A DNA stretch of 64,000 bases. It comes from Anoplolepis gracilipes (Eukaryota; Arthropoda; Insecta; Hymenoptera; Formicidae). The stretch is from assembly GCF_047496725.1 (NCBI RefSeq), contig NC_132978.1, positions 1,813,001 through 1,877,000 on the forward strand, read 5' to 3'. The translations under genes were made by a program, and so were the position numbers. Under the pieces are notes generated by a model. That model saw nothing but the letters and a program-made list of their open reading frames with translations. It was not told the DNA's origin and searched no databases. Positions 37,741 to 49,940 of the stretch are shown piece after piece; the stretch's first letter is position 1; every line of letters begins with the position of its first letter.

Positions 37741-40700
37741 ATATTGTATAATAATATTAATTGAAGAGTGAATTGGATTTTACATAAAAATTGCGTTTAT
37801 ATCTTGTGATATACTTATTTATTTCTCAAATAGCAAAATACTTAATTGTTTTTGTAGATACAAATCTTTAAAACTTTTAGTTTAGCGTCTAATATTGTTA
37901 ATTTCCTCACTATCCTGTCTTTCAAGAGATAATTGTAGAATTATATGAGCAGTATAAAGCTAATCAATATTTTTATTTGTCCCCGAATGTACGCGCAGTT
38001 CCCTTATTTACTTGCGATTAAATATTGCAAAGCAAGCTCCTTGTTATGTTGAGTAATCTCATGATTTCGCTGAGTCCTCAAAGCGACGAATTGATTTCGC
38101 ATTGTAGCGATTGCACTGGCATAAAAGTAGAGTGGTAATAGGGAAGGGGGTGTGAAAAGGGGAGGGACGGGAAAAATGGTACACGAGTTGGTGACTTCTC
38201 GGAAAACAAGGGCATATGGGATTCAGGTCGGGCAAGGGAGCGGGGTTTTGAAGGGACATACATATGTATTTTTATACGCTGGCCGAACAATACAATGAAA
38301 ACTTGTGTGAGTCGAGCGACGTCGGGCAGACTGCGTTTAAACGACGAGACCCGATAACAAAAGCTGTGTTGCGTCATATATTTTTACGATCCATTCCCTG
38401 TTACCAAATCGATCGTCCAGTTTCACAGAAGCGTCAGCGTGACATTGCGTTCTTCTTTACGTTTGTGGTGATTAATTACCGCTTGATCAGGGTTGCGTTT
38501 TGCTTCTTCGATGGTTCATCTCTCTTTCTCTTTCTCTGTATTGGTTTCGCGAAGAACCTTATATTGCAAAAATCCTTCAAAAGCTCAATGAGACGCACTC
38601 ATTAATTGTGCTACTTCTCCTAATCAAAGGCGCAAGGAAGCGCAAATTTGGAGCTAAATATTCACCCGGCAAATAGTATTTCCTTAACGATATTAGGTGT
38701 TAAATGAGCAGTAGTATTATTCATCAACAAGCTTCAATTTTAGGAAATATCGTAGTGGCTTTGACTAATTTTACAATGTTTTCATATAAAATAGAATTAT
38801 GGGATGTAAAAAATGGCGCGTTAACTATTATAGTCGTTTGATTAATATTCATGTAAAAATTATGCATACATGTTGTACGTAAATATAAATGTACAACTAA
38901 AATTCGATCAGAGAGTCGCTTTCTGTGTATCGCTATAGTGTATCGCTTGCTTTACTGTATAAATACACAGTGTCATATATGCTAAAAAAATTATATTATA
39001 TATTAATACATACATACATATGTATATCTGCTTTAATGTATATCGCTGCAAAGAACGTATTAATCGTATCTCCATTGGCTTCGTATTTTATTGTACTATA
39101 CTTTTTCGCGCAATGAGAGCTTAAATTTTTTTCCGTCACGGTTATTATCGCTTGCCAGATATTCAACATTGATTGAATTTCTATCGTGTTTTTAATTCTA
39201 TGTATCTATCACCTTTATAGAATCGAATATATATTTTTCTTGTTTTTTATCTGCAATGCTTTTTTCGACAAAATTTTTGGTATCGCGTGATTAAAAAAAA
39301 AAATTATATTTGATATTGACAACATCAAGATTCCAGGGAAAAATTGTACTCAAATTATTCCATATGTTTTAGCAATTGTGTCTATTGTTCGTCACAATAG
39401 TAGTTCGTACATTTTGATCGTAGAGAATCGCTAGAATGTAGGCAGTTATTTATTTAGGCGTGTTATTTATTACCCTCCACAATGTTTTATCGTAGATGAA
39501 AAGGGTAGCATAGCTATGTATTTATACATATGAAATTAATAAAAATTGAAACACTATTGCAACAGCGAATACGCTGAAATCGAAAGAAAAATTCTTTATT
39601 ATTATTTTTTTTCCGACGAACAGTTGTTGAGATATCGTGAGTTAATGGATTGGGCGAATGTGTGACATAGCACTTTTTATACAATCGAAATTTTAATCGT
39701 AGCTTAACAACATTTCTAAATAATATCTCGAAACTGTTCATCGGAGAAATTAATGATAAGAGACTTTTCGATTCGCTTATTAGATTCAGGTATACGCTAT
39801 TACAATAGTGCTTCAATTTTTGTCAATACTATGTATATAATACAAAGTACTTCGGTAGATTTGATAAAGACGGACAAAGAAAAAAAAATATTAAGAAAGG
39901 AAAGTATTTTTATAGATCGCAGGTAGTTCGCGATTGATTAGCTCCGTTTGATCGGTTGACTCGTCGCTTTTCCAGGTGATAGCTGTGATATCAATACTCT
40001 TTATTGTGCTTTCGACGATCGCATTAACTCTCAACACCATTCCTAGTATGCAAGTGAATGATGAGAAGGGGAACTTTCAAGACAATCCGCAGCTTGCTAT
40101 GGTGGAAGCCGTGTGCATCTCGTGGTTCACCCTCGAGTACTTGCTTAGGTTCAGTGCTTCACCGGACAAATGGAAATTCTTCAAAGGCGGTCTTAACGTA
40201 ATCGATCTGCTGGCGATACTGCCATACTTTGTATCTCTGTTCCTGGTTGAGACGAACAAGAACGCGAACGACCAGTTCCAGGACGTGCGCAGGGTAGTGC
40301 AAATTTTTCGTATAATGCGGATCCTGAGAATTCTGAAGCTGGCCCGCCACTCGACCGGGTTACAGAGCCTTGGCTTCACCTTACGTAACTCGTACAAAGA
40401 GCTGGGCTTGCTGATGCTCTTCCTGGCGATGGGCGTCCTTATTTTCTCGAGCCTTGCCTACTTCGCCGAGAAGGAGGAGCCCGGGACCAAATTCATAAGC
40501 ATTCCAGAGACCTTCTGGTGGGCAGGCATCACAATGACCACCGTCGGATACGGCGACATCTACCCCACGACCCCGCTCGGCAAGGTGATCGGCAGTGTGT
40601 GTTGTATATGTGGTGTCCTGGTAATCGCGTTGCCCATTCCCATTATCGTCAACAACTTCGCCGAATTCTACAAAAACCAGATGAGACGGGAGAAGGCCAT

Positions 40701-42521
40701 TAAGAGGCGGGAGGCCCTTGAGAGGGCCAAGCGGGAGGGCAGCATCGTGTCCTTCCATCACATCAACCTGAGAGACGCCTTCGCCAAGAGCATGGACCTC
40801 ATCGACGTCATCGTCGACACCGGTAAGCGACGGATCGATGCGCTCGCGGAGGATATCTGCGATCTGCTTTGTGTCACGAGTCACGACGCGCTTCGCGTCG
40901 CCGACTTATCGAACGAACAAACTCGGCCTCGACCCGAGATCATCGTCGCGGCTCTGCGAGCCAACTTGCGAAGCGACACGCACATCGTCCTGTTTCTTAT
41001 TGTTAGCTATTTTATTTTCTCTTTTTCTTTTCCCCTCAATCTTGTCTCAATCGCGATATCGTGAGATGGAGTGGACTCGTGCAGTCTAGCTTCGTTAGTT
41101 CAGTACCACTTATCACGATTAGTTTTCGAGACATTTATCGAGGCTACGATTATGTTTTAAATTAGTCTCAGACGACATGCGAGAGACCTTACTGTTACGG
41201 AATCAATTTACCATTCGACGATTCTGACACATTTCTGTAATACGTAACATCCGGCGCGGGAGCAAGGTAAAGGGCGCATGCAAACTCTAAAATTTACCGT
41301 AATTACACTATTATCGCGATTGCGCGGATAATAGGCATCTCCTTTCCCCTGTAGATCGCAGTATATTATTAACTCGTTTCTAAGTAGCGCCGAGCACCTA
41401 TATGCGCTACACCACCCTATATATAATCTTCCCCCATTTCCTAAAAGTCTGGAATTAGTATTAGTAAAATTAGTTTTAGTAACAAAAACATATGTTTTGA
41501 TAGATATTTATATAAGTAAATAATCATTTTTATCTACCCTTTTGATAAAGTTTTTCATTTTTTTCCTAAGTAACTTTAAATTGTTTTGAATTATATTTCT
41601 CAAAATTGTTTTTTTAATTTTAGTTTTTACAGTTGTTTTTTCTAAGAAAATATATTCTAGTATTAAAGATGAAAATTTTATATATATATATATATATATA
41701 AATCTATCTTATATATGGATCTATCTTTACTCATAAGAAAATTACGTCAGAACAAATATAGATTTAGTTTTATTGATCAGTTCCATTAATTTGTAACTAA
41801 TTAATTTATTATTATTATCACAGCTTATAATTCATTCTATCATTAATGGATTATTTGTTTTAATATTTCGAACTAATTATTTTAAAGCCTATTTAGAATA
41901 ATGTCTATTGAATTTTCCACAGATTCTCGACAAATCAAATAATAGTTGCAGAGATATATAAAATATTTAAATAATTACACTTACACACACCTTTTCTTTA
42001 TTTCTTTCTCTTTTTTATGAGCTTATATTAGTATACAGGAATTTAAATTAAGAATTTAAATAAGTACACTATTTTTAAAAAATATCTTTTTTCTTTAATT
42101 AATAGCACTCGCTCTCTTCTTTTCGACTCCAAGCTCATTCGCTAGAAGTTCATTCAGCGGCTTACTTTTCACCCGCGCTTCATAGTGAGGAACAACACAG
42201 ACCCTAAACCTGTTTTCAGGTCATAACATGTCCGGGGTGGATGGTAACAGTACAGAGGGAGAGTCCGCGTGTGGCCGCGGACCCGCTCAGACCGGGCCCG
42301 GCTGTTACCGTAATTACGAGCATTACAGCTTGTCGAAACATCGGCGCAGTGCATCCAACGCCTGCTTCCCGAACTTGCCCAACGACCTGCCCGCTACGCC
42401 CGACAGTCCGAATCGTCGGCTACTCGACTTCGCCCAGAGCGTAACAGGTGCCCAGAACGACGATTACTATCAAGACGAGGTACCGGCGCAGCACGCCAAC
42501 CAAGGGAATATCACATCTAGC
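29076..42521 (+). CDS. Shab: Shab, Kv2-type voltage-gated potassium channel (737 residues in window, C-terminus incomplete)
   Basis: Delayed-rectifier K+ channel alpha subunit of excitable membranes, working as a tetramer. Exons 29076-30137, 39976-40822 and 42220-42521 join in frame. The N-terminus is Gly-rich, then has a run of about 17 prolines (residues ~150-167). T1 tetramerisation domain from residue 196 ([20 protein letters not shown]) carries the zinc motif H-X5-C-X20-CC typical of non-Shaker Kv channels (HLVDEMC ... ESCCQHKY). S1 starts at 355; S2 ~393-413; S4 ~459-479 (RRVVQIFRIMRILRILKLAR); selectivity filter TVGYGD at 543-548; S6 with PIPIIVNN at 574-581. After S6, REGSIVSFHHINLRDAFAKS and SMDLIDVIVDTG match Shab. 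The third exon (GHNMSGVDGNSTEGES) is the start of the Shab C-terminal tail and ends at a GTAAGT donor in phase 0, so more exons follow. The start at 29076 has an upstream in-frame stop at 29049 and a weak context; later in-frame ATGs exist. Confidence 0.96.
33722..34181. mobile_element. MITE-like element with CAGGATGT-type ends and TA flanks
   Basis: The left end is CAGGATGTGCCAGA and the right end, reversed, CTGGATGTCTCAGA, each flanked by TA, as in Tc1/mariner-type insertions. About 460 bp, no transposase frame. A 21-bp stem with a CTTA loop (33896-33941) lies near its middle. Confidence 0.55.
34396..34445. repeat. Short hairpin, 22-bp stem, 6-base loop
   Basis: AAAAAATGTCATTTGTTTT faces AAAACAAACGACATTTTTT with one mismatch. 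Confidence 0.7.
36505..36543. repeat. (TA)n microsatellite
   Basis: About 39 bases of alternating TA. Confidence 0.95.
36823..36847 (+). other. G-quadruplex-type G-run
   Basis: Runs of 6, 8, 6 and 2 G separated by single A. Able in principle to form a quadruplex in the sense strand DNA or in the unspliced Shab RNA. Confidence 0.7.
37086..37160. repeat. (CA)n-type interrupted microsatellite
   Basis: ACACAC runs interrupted by CATACA units. Confidence 0.9.
37707..37737. repeat. (TA)n microsatellite
   Basis: About 31 bases of alternating TA. Confidence 0.9.
40823..42219 (+). other. Shab third intron
   Basis: Starts GTAAGC and ends TTTTCAG. The first ~300 bases are unusually GC-rich and stay open to 41064; the rest is AT-rich with a short TA run near 41680. 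See the finding on a read-through C-terminus. Confidence 0.6.
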
Positions 42522-44615
42522 GTAAGTCCCACGTGGAATGTGTGCACATACAAACACTCGCGTGTACTTATGTATGGCGCGTATGGCGAGTTGTTAATGG
42601 TTCCTAACGATGCCGAGAAATTAGTAATTTAAAAGCCAGCCTTAATTAGATCTTAATGGGGAACAGCAAAAGTAAAGTCTAGACAATTTTATTTCTCGAG
42701 AATAGGATGGGAATTTCTTGCACGATATATGCTGTATGCCTTAATTCCAATTTTAATTCCATTAATCTATATATATATATATAATCAAATATGTATATAC
42801 AATTTATAATATTCAAATTAATATATATGTATATCTTGTGCTAATTGTTTCATCTTTCAAATGCTATAAAAAGTATGTAAAGTATGTAAAGCGAGATTTA
42901 AAAAATGTTGAAATTATTTTTTTCTCATTATTAAAAAATGCATTTTTTTTTCTTATTCCGAAATTTGAAATAATGAACTCTACTGACTCGGTATTAGAAA
43001 CCTAAGCGAATCATCCCATACGCGCATACATAGAGATCACCGACGATTGCACTGGATGCGCGATTTCACAGTAGTAATGATGTGCGTTTAGTCGGACGGA
43101 GCTGCAGCCGTCACTGCCAATACAATTTTTCGCGCGCGATATGGCTGTCTTATTTCAAATTATATATATATATATATATTTATTCAACAAATTGAGAAAT
43201 ATAATGGGAAATAAATCTGAAAAAATATGATACTAATACATAACATTAGTTCCAAATTAAAGATCTTAAATTAAAGATTTTTCTTCTAAATGTTTTTTAT
43301 TTTTATAAATGTTATTATATAAAATAATATTAAAATAAAATATTTTAAAATAATGACAGAGAAATTATCTTTATATTGTAATCGAAGTAAAATTTTGTTG
43401 CAACATACGTTTTGAGTATCGATTCAATTATTTGTATGTATTTTAGAATTTATATATGTATGTTTTTTTTATTTGTCAATTTGTTATTACAAGTATAAAT
43501 ACGTGCATCCATTGCAATCGCGATAATAAAAATCAGTTCATACTCGTCGAAATCGTGTAGCTGCAGAAAACGTTTTTTTATTCTTTTTATATTTTTTTTA
43601 TATCATGCAAACTGTTGTGTAATAATAAGACGACGAGGTTGAACGCGTTCAATGTGGGCAATCTACTTCTTTTTTTTACGTGTATACAAAGGAAGCACGT
43701 CGAGCACACCCTGCTCCTACCCTTAATGCGACCGTCATTAGACGCTAATTATTTGTGATTAACCAAGTATCATTTTTCACCAATGCGAATATTCCATAAA
43801 TAATAATTATGCTATTACTACATTAATAATTATGCTATTTACTAATATTTATTGATGAAAATTAATCGAAGTAAAACAGTTTTTTCGAAACTTGATTTTA
43901 AAAAATAGAGGATTTAAAAGATTTTTATCAATTAAAATTAATTGTACTATACCTTAGTTATGTCATATGACACAAGAGAAAATAATTGATCTGTCAAAAT
44001 ATTCACTTCATTTTAAAAAAGTCGTTAAGATTTTTACGTTATTGCAAAGTACATTATATACTTTCGAGAAGATAATTTATATCAAAAAGAAACATGATTT
44101 ATGAAAACAATCTCTTCATTTCTCCATTTTTTGCTCACGTAATATGATAATCTTCGAATAATTTTCTTATTAATTATTTCAGAAAATCCATTTTTGCTAC
44201 GGTAGGATCCTAAAAATATTTTACGAAAGTATATAAGTAATCCAACACATTTTTTCACTAAATAATCTAATTTCTAACATAGTTTCGTTTTTTAGAGAGA
44301 AAGAAGTTTCATAGATATAATATTATAATTTTTGTTAAGTATAAGATATATTTATTGAATTTAGAGGAATAGAACATTTGGTGAATAACTGTAATGTAGA
44401 TAATATTATAATAATTGTGGATTATATATGATTAATAGCTTGTTCAATGTACCCTCCAAGTAGTCTGTTTCCGCTATAAGTAGTCTTGAATAGCACACCC
44501 TAAAATTGCAAACCCTAAAATTCTCTGCTGTACTATAAAGTAGCGATTCTCAATTAGTGAAAAAAAGAAAGAAAGTTTATGAAAATAATTAAAGATTTAA
44601 GTATTTACTAAGATA

Positions 44616-44621
<6 letters not shown>

Positions 44622-44680
<59 letters not shown>
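44622..44680. repeat. (TA)n microsatellite next to the large palindrome
   Basis: About 59 bases of alternating TA, ending 20 bases before the left arm of the palindrome. Confidence 0.95.
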
Positions 44681-44684
<4 letters not shown>

Positions 44685-44700
44685 TGCAAGCTCGTATTGT

Positions 44701-45488
44701 AATAACAAATTTAATCTTAACAGTAAGGCTATATTAGAGCAAGTGGATTTAATGTTATTAAGTTATTTTTTATTCACTTGAGATTGTTAGTTACAACCAT
44801 TATAGTGTGATATAGTGTGGGACGTTTCGATAATAACTTTTATCTCTTCAGCCACGTTTGTTACTTACATTAAAATATACGAACTTATAAATTAATCCGT
44901 GTACATAACATCTAATTATGAATCATACTGTCAATGTCACATGTGTTGTCTTCTGAGTGGTCATCGTATACATTGTGTCCTCCTCTCTTAATTAATGTGC
45001 TAACATGATGTTATAATCAAACACAGGTCCGTCAAGACTTTGCAGGAATTTTTAAGATACTGACAGTTACACTGTTGGATGCTAAATTGAGTTGAGCATC
45101 AATTAGCATCCAACAGTGTAACTGTCAGTATCTTAAAAATTCCTGCGAAGTCTTGACGGACCTGTGTTTGATTATAACATCATGTTAGCACATTAATTAA
45201 GAGAGGAGGACACAATTTTATACGATGACCACTCAGAAGACAACACATGTGACATCGACAGTATGATTCATAATTAGACGTTATGTACACGGATTAGTTT
45301 ATAAGTTCGTATATTTTAATGTAAGTAACAAACGTGGCTGAAGAGATAAAAGTTATTATCGAAACGTCCCACACTATACCACACTATAATGGTTGTAACT
45401 AACAATCTCAAGTGAATAAAAAATAACTTAATAACATTAAATTTACTTGCTCGAATATAGCCTTACTGTTAAGATTAAATTTGTTATT
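44701..45488. repeat. Near-perfect ~0.8 kb palindrome (arms ~387 bp, ~97% identical)
   Basis: The left arm 44701-45085 and right arm 45103-45488 are reverse complements with about ten differences by eye. The loop is under 20 bases (around 45086-45102). Outermost paired bases are AATAACAAATTTAATC on the left and GATTAAATTTGTTATT on the right. There is no open frame of note. Fold-back element or long-hairpin RNA locus; on the Shab sense strand inside an intron. Confidence 0.93.
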
Positions 45489-48400
45489 TAAGTATATATT
45501 AAATAAAGAAAAAAAGTATATTAATAAAAATAAAATGCTGTAAAAGAAAAGATAAAGCGAAAGACTACATTTTAATGTAATAACATGCAAGTAGAAACAA
45601 AGTGGCATTTTTTTTCAATTTTAATAATTTTTTGCTTTTCTTTATTATCATAACTGCAAACTATCTCATATGTATTATCGTGACAAGTATACAATAATAT
45701 CTGTATTCATGCAAACATGTAATAAAATACACTGTTCTTATAATATACAATGAATAACATGTTTATAAAATTGACAATACCTGCGTTTTGTACATTTTTT
45801 TCTCTTAAATTTAATAATTTGTAAAGAATCTCAGAATTTATAATAAAAATGTTATACCAAAGAGATTGAAAAATTAATAAACATTGAGAATCGCTGCTTG
45901 CAGAGCTACGCGCTCGATGTGATTTTTTTGTCTATCACATACACTTGTTTTTGCCCCGATATATCGATCGAACCATGCCAATTGTGTGCGATTTCCTCTT
46001 TCGTAACCGGTGAAACCCCCGCCGGCAATATTGAGTTCACGAGTTTGGTGCACGATTTCCGCGAGTCGAGTAAATATTTCATCGGAATGGCGTTGGGCGG
46101 AGTTTTTTATCGTATGTATCGCTTATTATTTCGTATTCTCACACGGAAGCTCCTCGTGCCCTTGCCGGAAAAATATTTACTCTGGAAGACGAATACATAA
46201 GACGTATATGCTTGCGCATGGAGTCGGGCAGAACGTCTTCATGGAGAATTTTATTTCCTTCTATGATCGTTCTTTTTTTTATAACATAAATATAATAACC
46301 AATATAAAATAATATAAAATCATATATCATGATATATATCATATCATTGTATTGCTTCTCCTCTGATTTATTATTTTTAATTATATTTTTATCTGTAACT
46401 TTTATCGTTACGAGAAAAAAATCAATATGTGACTTTACGTTTTAATATTTAATAATCGTATAGAATATAGAGGAATTGGTATATCGCGAATAGCGTCAAG
46501 GACTGACGCTTTCTGCGTAACATCTGTTTCCATATCGCTCTATGCGATGCATATCGCTTAATTGAAAAGGTTACGATCTGTCATATGAGATAGAAACGCA
46601 ACGTAAAGATATGTACCTGTCCCCGACTTTATCGATCGCAAGTCCTACATTCATTCGATGCAATGGCTAATCCACTTATTTATAATTACTAAAATATAAA
46701 TTACTCAAGATTATTTTTTTTTTAAATTTCATTGATGACGCACAGTAGTAGTGTTTTTTAAGTAATTGGTAAAAGTAGTAAATTCAAGCATCTCTATTCG
46801 AAGTTCTTTTATAATTTAGGTAGAATGCTTTTGTTTAGAATGAATAAAGTTGTAATATCATTTTTAAAAATATTCTGGCATTTAAAAGATTTAATTAAAA
46901 AATTCCATTAACAATATGTAACAATATATTGTTTCAATGTTTTAAAACAACTCATAAATAAATAAATTTTAAACCTATTTTTCATATTAATATTTAGTTG
47001 TTTAGTTTAGATTAAAAGTTACGATGTAGACAGTTTATATGATATAATCATAATAATTAAACTATTCTTTTGAGTTGAACCGTAATAATAATGTTAATGT
47101 CAGTTCGATTACGAATCTTATTAATTATATTTTTAACAGGCAATTAATTAACTCAATTTTTCTCGATTAGTAATATTTTAATTAGGCATTCGCACGCTAC
47201 TCCATTTAATTGAATTTAGTCTCGCTCCGCAAATGTTACACACTGTTAATTATATCACTCACGTAAAGTGTACCTATAATGTATACTTACGATGCATTCG
47301 CACACATGTGCTACATTATATTAGAAAATTGTGTAGGGAATTCTCTCTCGTATAATTTGGACTTGCGACGATCTGTAGTTACAGTCGGGCTCAGATACAT
47401 AAATAAAATAAAGGTTTGCGCAATGTTTAGTTTTCAAGCCAAATTTGGCGTGTAGCCTCTACGAGTTCTTTATGATTCATTTTTGCTCTCTATATATATA
47501 TATACAATCCTTCTTGTAGTCGGACGATCTTCGCCCAATGTTTTTCAGTTTGCGAGCGAACCGACGATACGCGGAGCCCGAAAGAATGATTTAATACTGA
47601 AAAATTTCCACGGATGCTGGAATAATAAAATTTAACGGTGAACTCTAATTAACTTTATAATTAGCGGAGAAAAGCTCACTTCTAAATTCGCGTAGTTATA
47701 GCGTTCAATGCAATAAGTTTTGAGAGAACAAACTTGTGAAATGTACCGTCTGTTAGTCACTTTATAAGTTTGTGAACGGAATCCAACGACTATTCTTTTA
47801 ATGAACAATATTGTCGAATTTCACGCTAATCTGTTTGGCAAAATTCCTTATTCCAGCTTCCTTGGATGTTCCCTTTTCTTGGCAACATTTACTCTTTTCA
47901 GTCGCGAACGATCATGACATTCTTATCGATCGTTTAAAACAACTATGCTGATGACGATCACAACGCGCATTTTTGTTTAACATTCGCTTATCATTTCGTT
48001 AATAAATGATATTTGATGTTGCTCTTGATGCAACGTGAAATAAAAATATGCGGGATCTCGATCTAATTCCTATATTTAGTCAAGTATCAGAAGCAAATAG
48101 ATAAGCATATTATACACGTATAATACTTATATCACTTACACAAACACACACAACAAATATTATTTTAATATATATATTATTTTACTAATACACAAAATAC
48201 TTGTTGTACAATTCTATCATTGATTATTCATTTATAAATTCTCTGATTCGATGACATTTGATTTTCATTTTTCACAACATTATAACTTTTAATATATCCT
48301 CTAGTAACTAAATTTTGAATTATAAGATTTTCTCTTGTGAAATATGATGTGTATTTTATTTTAATTTAAAATTACTAATTATTAATTATTTGTATCTACC

Positions 48401-49884
48401 AATTTATCTTTTGCTCATTCCATTTGTTTCTGAATATATTGATGTTATTGACTTGATCGTTTTTACTTGAAAATTTGCACGCAAGATTGAATCTTTCAAA
48501 CTCAAGATAAGAATATTATTCACATAATTGAAAAAAATCTATTTAATATATTTTTAATAACAAATCTACATCCTTTAATAAATTAAAAATAGACAGAAAA
48601 TAGGAATAGATTCAACGACCATAAAACAACAGCATTGATAGTTGTAAATAAATAACATACACAAGTATACGCATCCGCATTGGATTTTTTATTTTACGAT
48701 GTTTCGCTGAGCGATAATTTGTGAAATCGTGTCTTGTTTATTTGTCTTGCTCTTCGCGTACGGTCTTATGAACACTATACATATATCAATTATATCCCTG
48801 GGCCTAAGCAGCCATAAATCCGATGCTGTTTACATGCTAAACAGACACGTCGGCATCGATCCCCACTCTTGCAATCGAACTGACAACATCCGCCAAATAC
48901 GCTTTTTGTTGACGAGTCGCACGCGTCTAATAATTCTCGAGCCACGCGATATTATTTTTAACCGAGCGTGCATCACTGCGGTCCTGGAATGCTACACTCC
49001 CGAACAATGAGTACACTGTTCTCTTTTAATAGCGAAGCGGTGGCACCCGGTTCTCACGACGCGTGTCTTATTTAAGAAGATGACTCTGCTTACGAAGACG
49101 CGACGGAGGAGAGGTAGTGTCACTCATTCCGCAAATTGTCGGAGCCGCGTTGCGACGCGCGCGTTTTACATTTCCTGAAGTACGACTTTATAAATAAACA
49201 CGCGCATAAACACGGGTTATGTCTTATAGTGAAACGAGATGACCACCTATTATTTCTCTTTCTTTTAGGAGATTGTTCTGACGTACGATTGAAGCTTTTT
49301 ATATTCTTTACATCTTCGTTCTTTTATATTATTGACACTTGTATTGCATAAAAAAAAGGGGTGAATTTTAGTGAATGAACTTAAGTGGATGAAAACATAC
49401 TCTAAGGTTGTGTCTGTCTTTTTGTATGCTTCTCTAAATCATTTTTGACGATAATTTGTGAAACTACTGCGGAAAAGTCATTGCCGGTGAAGTGAGTTTT
49501 CCGTTCTGTTCATCTAAAATTTTGATGATCTTAAATTCACTCCTGGGTAAAGAAATATTCATGCGAAACGAGAACAAGTGCAGTTCGCGTTTGCAGAATT
49601 ACATAAGAATTATGTAGTCCAAATTAGGAAGAGTTAATTAGTTCAAGAGTATTCAGGAAGACTGTTTTAACTGTTGCATGTACGATATAGTATATTCAAC
49701 GGCTAAAATGTGAAATTATACGTGAAAAAATTTAATAATTACAATAAAATAATAAAGGGGTGAAAATTAATAATATATGAGACGATTAGAAAAATGTTTG
49801 ACATAATTTTTAATGTTATCACAAAAGAATCATATATTGCACAATTTTAAAAATATCATTAAAAAGATATATTTTTCGCGGTAC

Positions 49885-49898
49885 TCTCTCCCCCTTTC

Positions 49899-49931
<33 letters not shown>

Positions 49932-49940
49932 TTCTCTCTT
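49885..49940. repeat. (CT)n simple repeat
   Basis: CTCTCT run with TTTC interruptions; GAGA-type sites on the minus strand. Confidence 0.9.

Larger units (their letters stand above)
30138..39975 (+). other. Shab second intron (9.8 kb)
   Basis: Separates the T1 exon from the membrane exon. Mostly AT-rich. Contains a TA-flanked MITE-like element (33722-34181), small hairpins, TA and CA microsatellites, a G-rich block at 36823, and less AT-rich islands around 31900-32400, 34740-35400 and 38050-38560 that may be regulatory. No independent gene is supported. Confidence 0.5.

Noticed and set aside
40381..40884. 167-codon minus-strand frame
   Set aside because: Exact antisense of the Shab pore exon.
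48729..49010. 93-codon plus-strand frame in a GC patch
   Set aside because: No domain, no convincing splice sites; more likely regulatory DNA.
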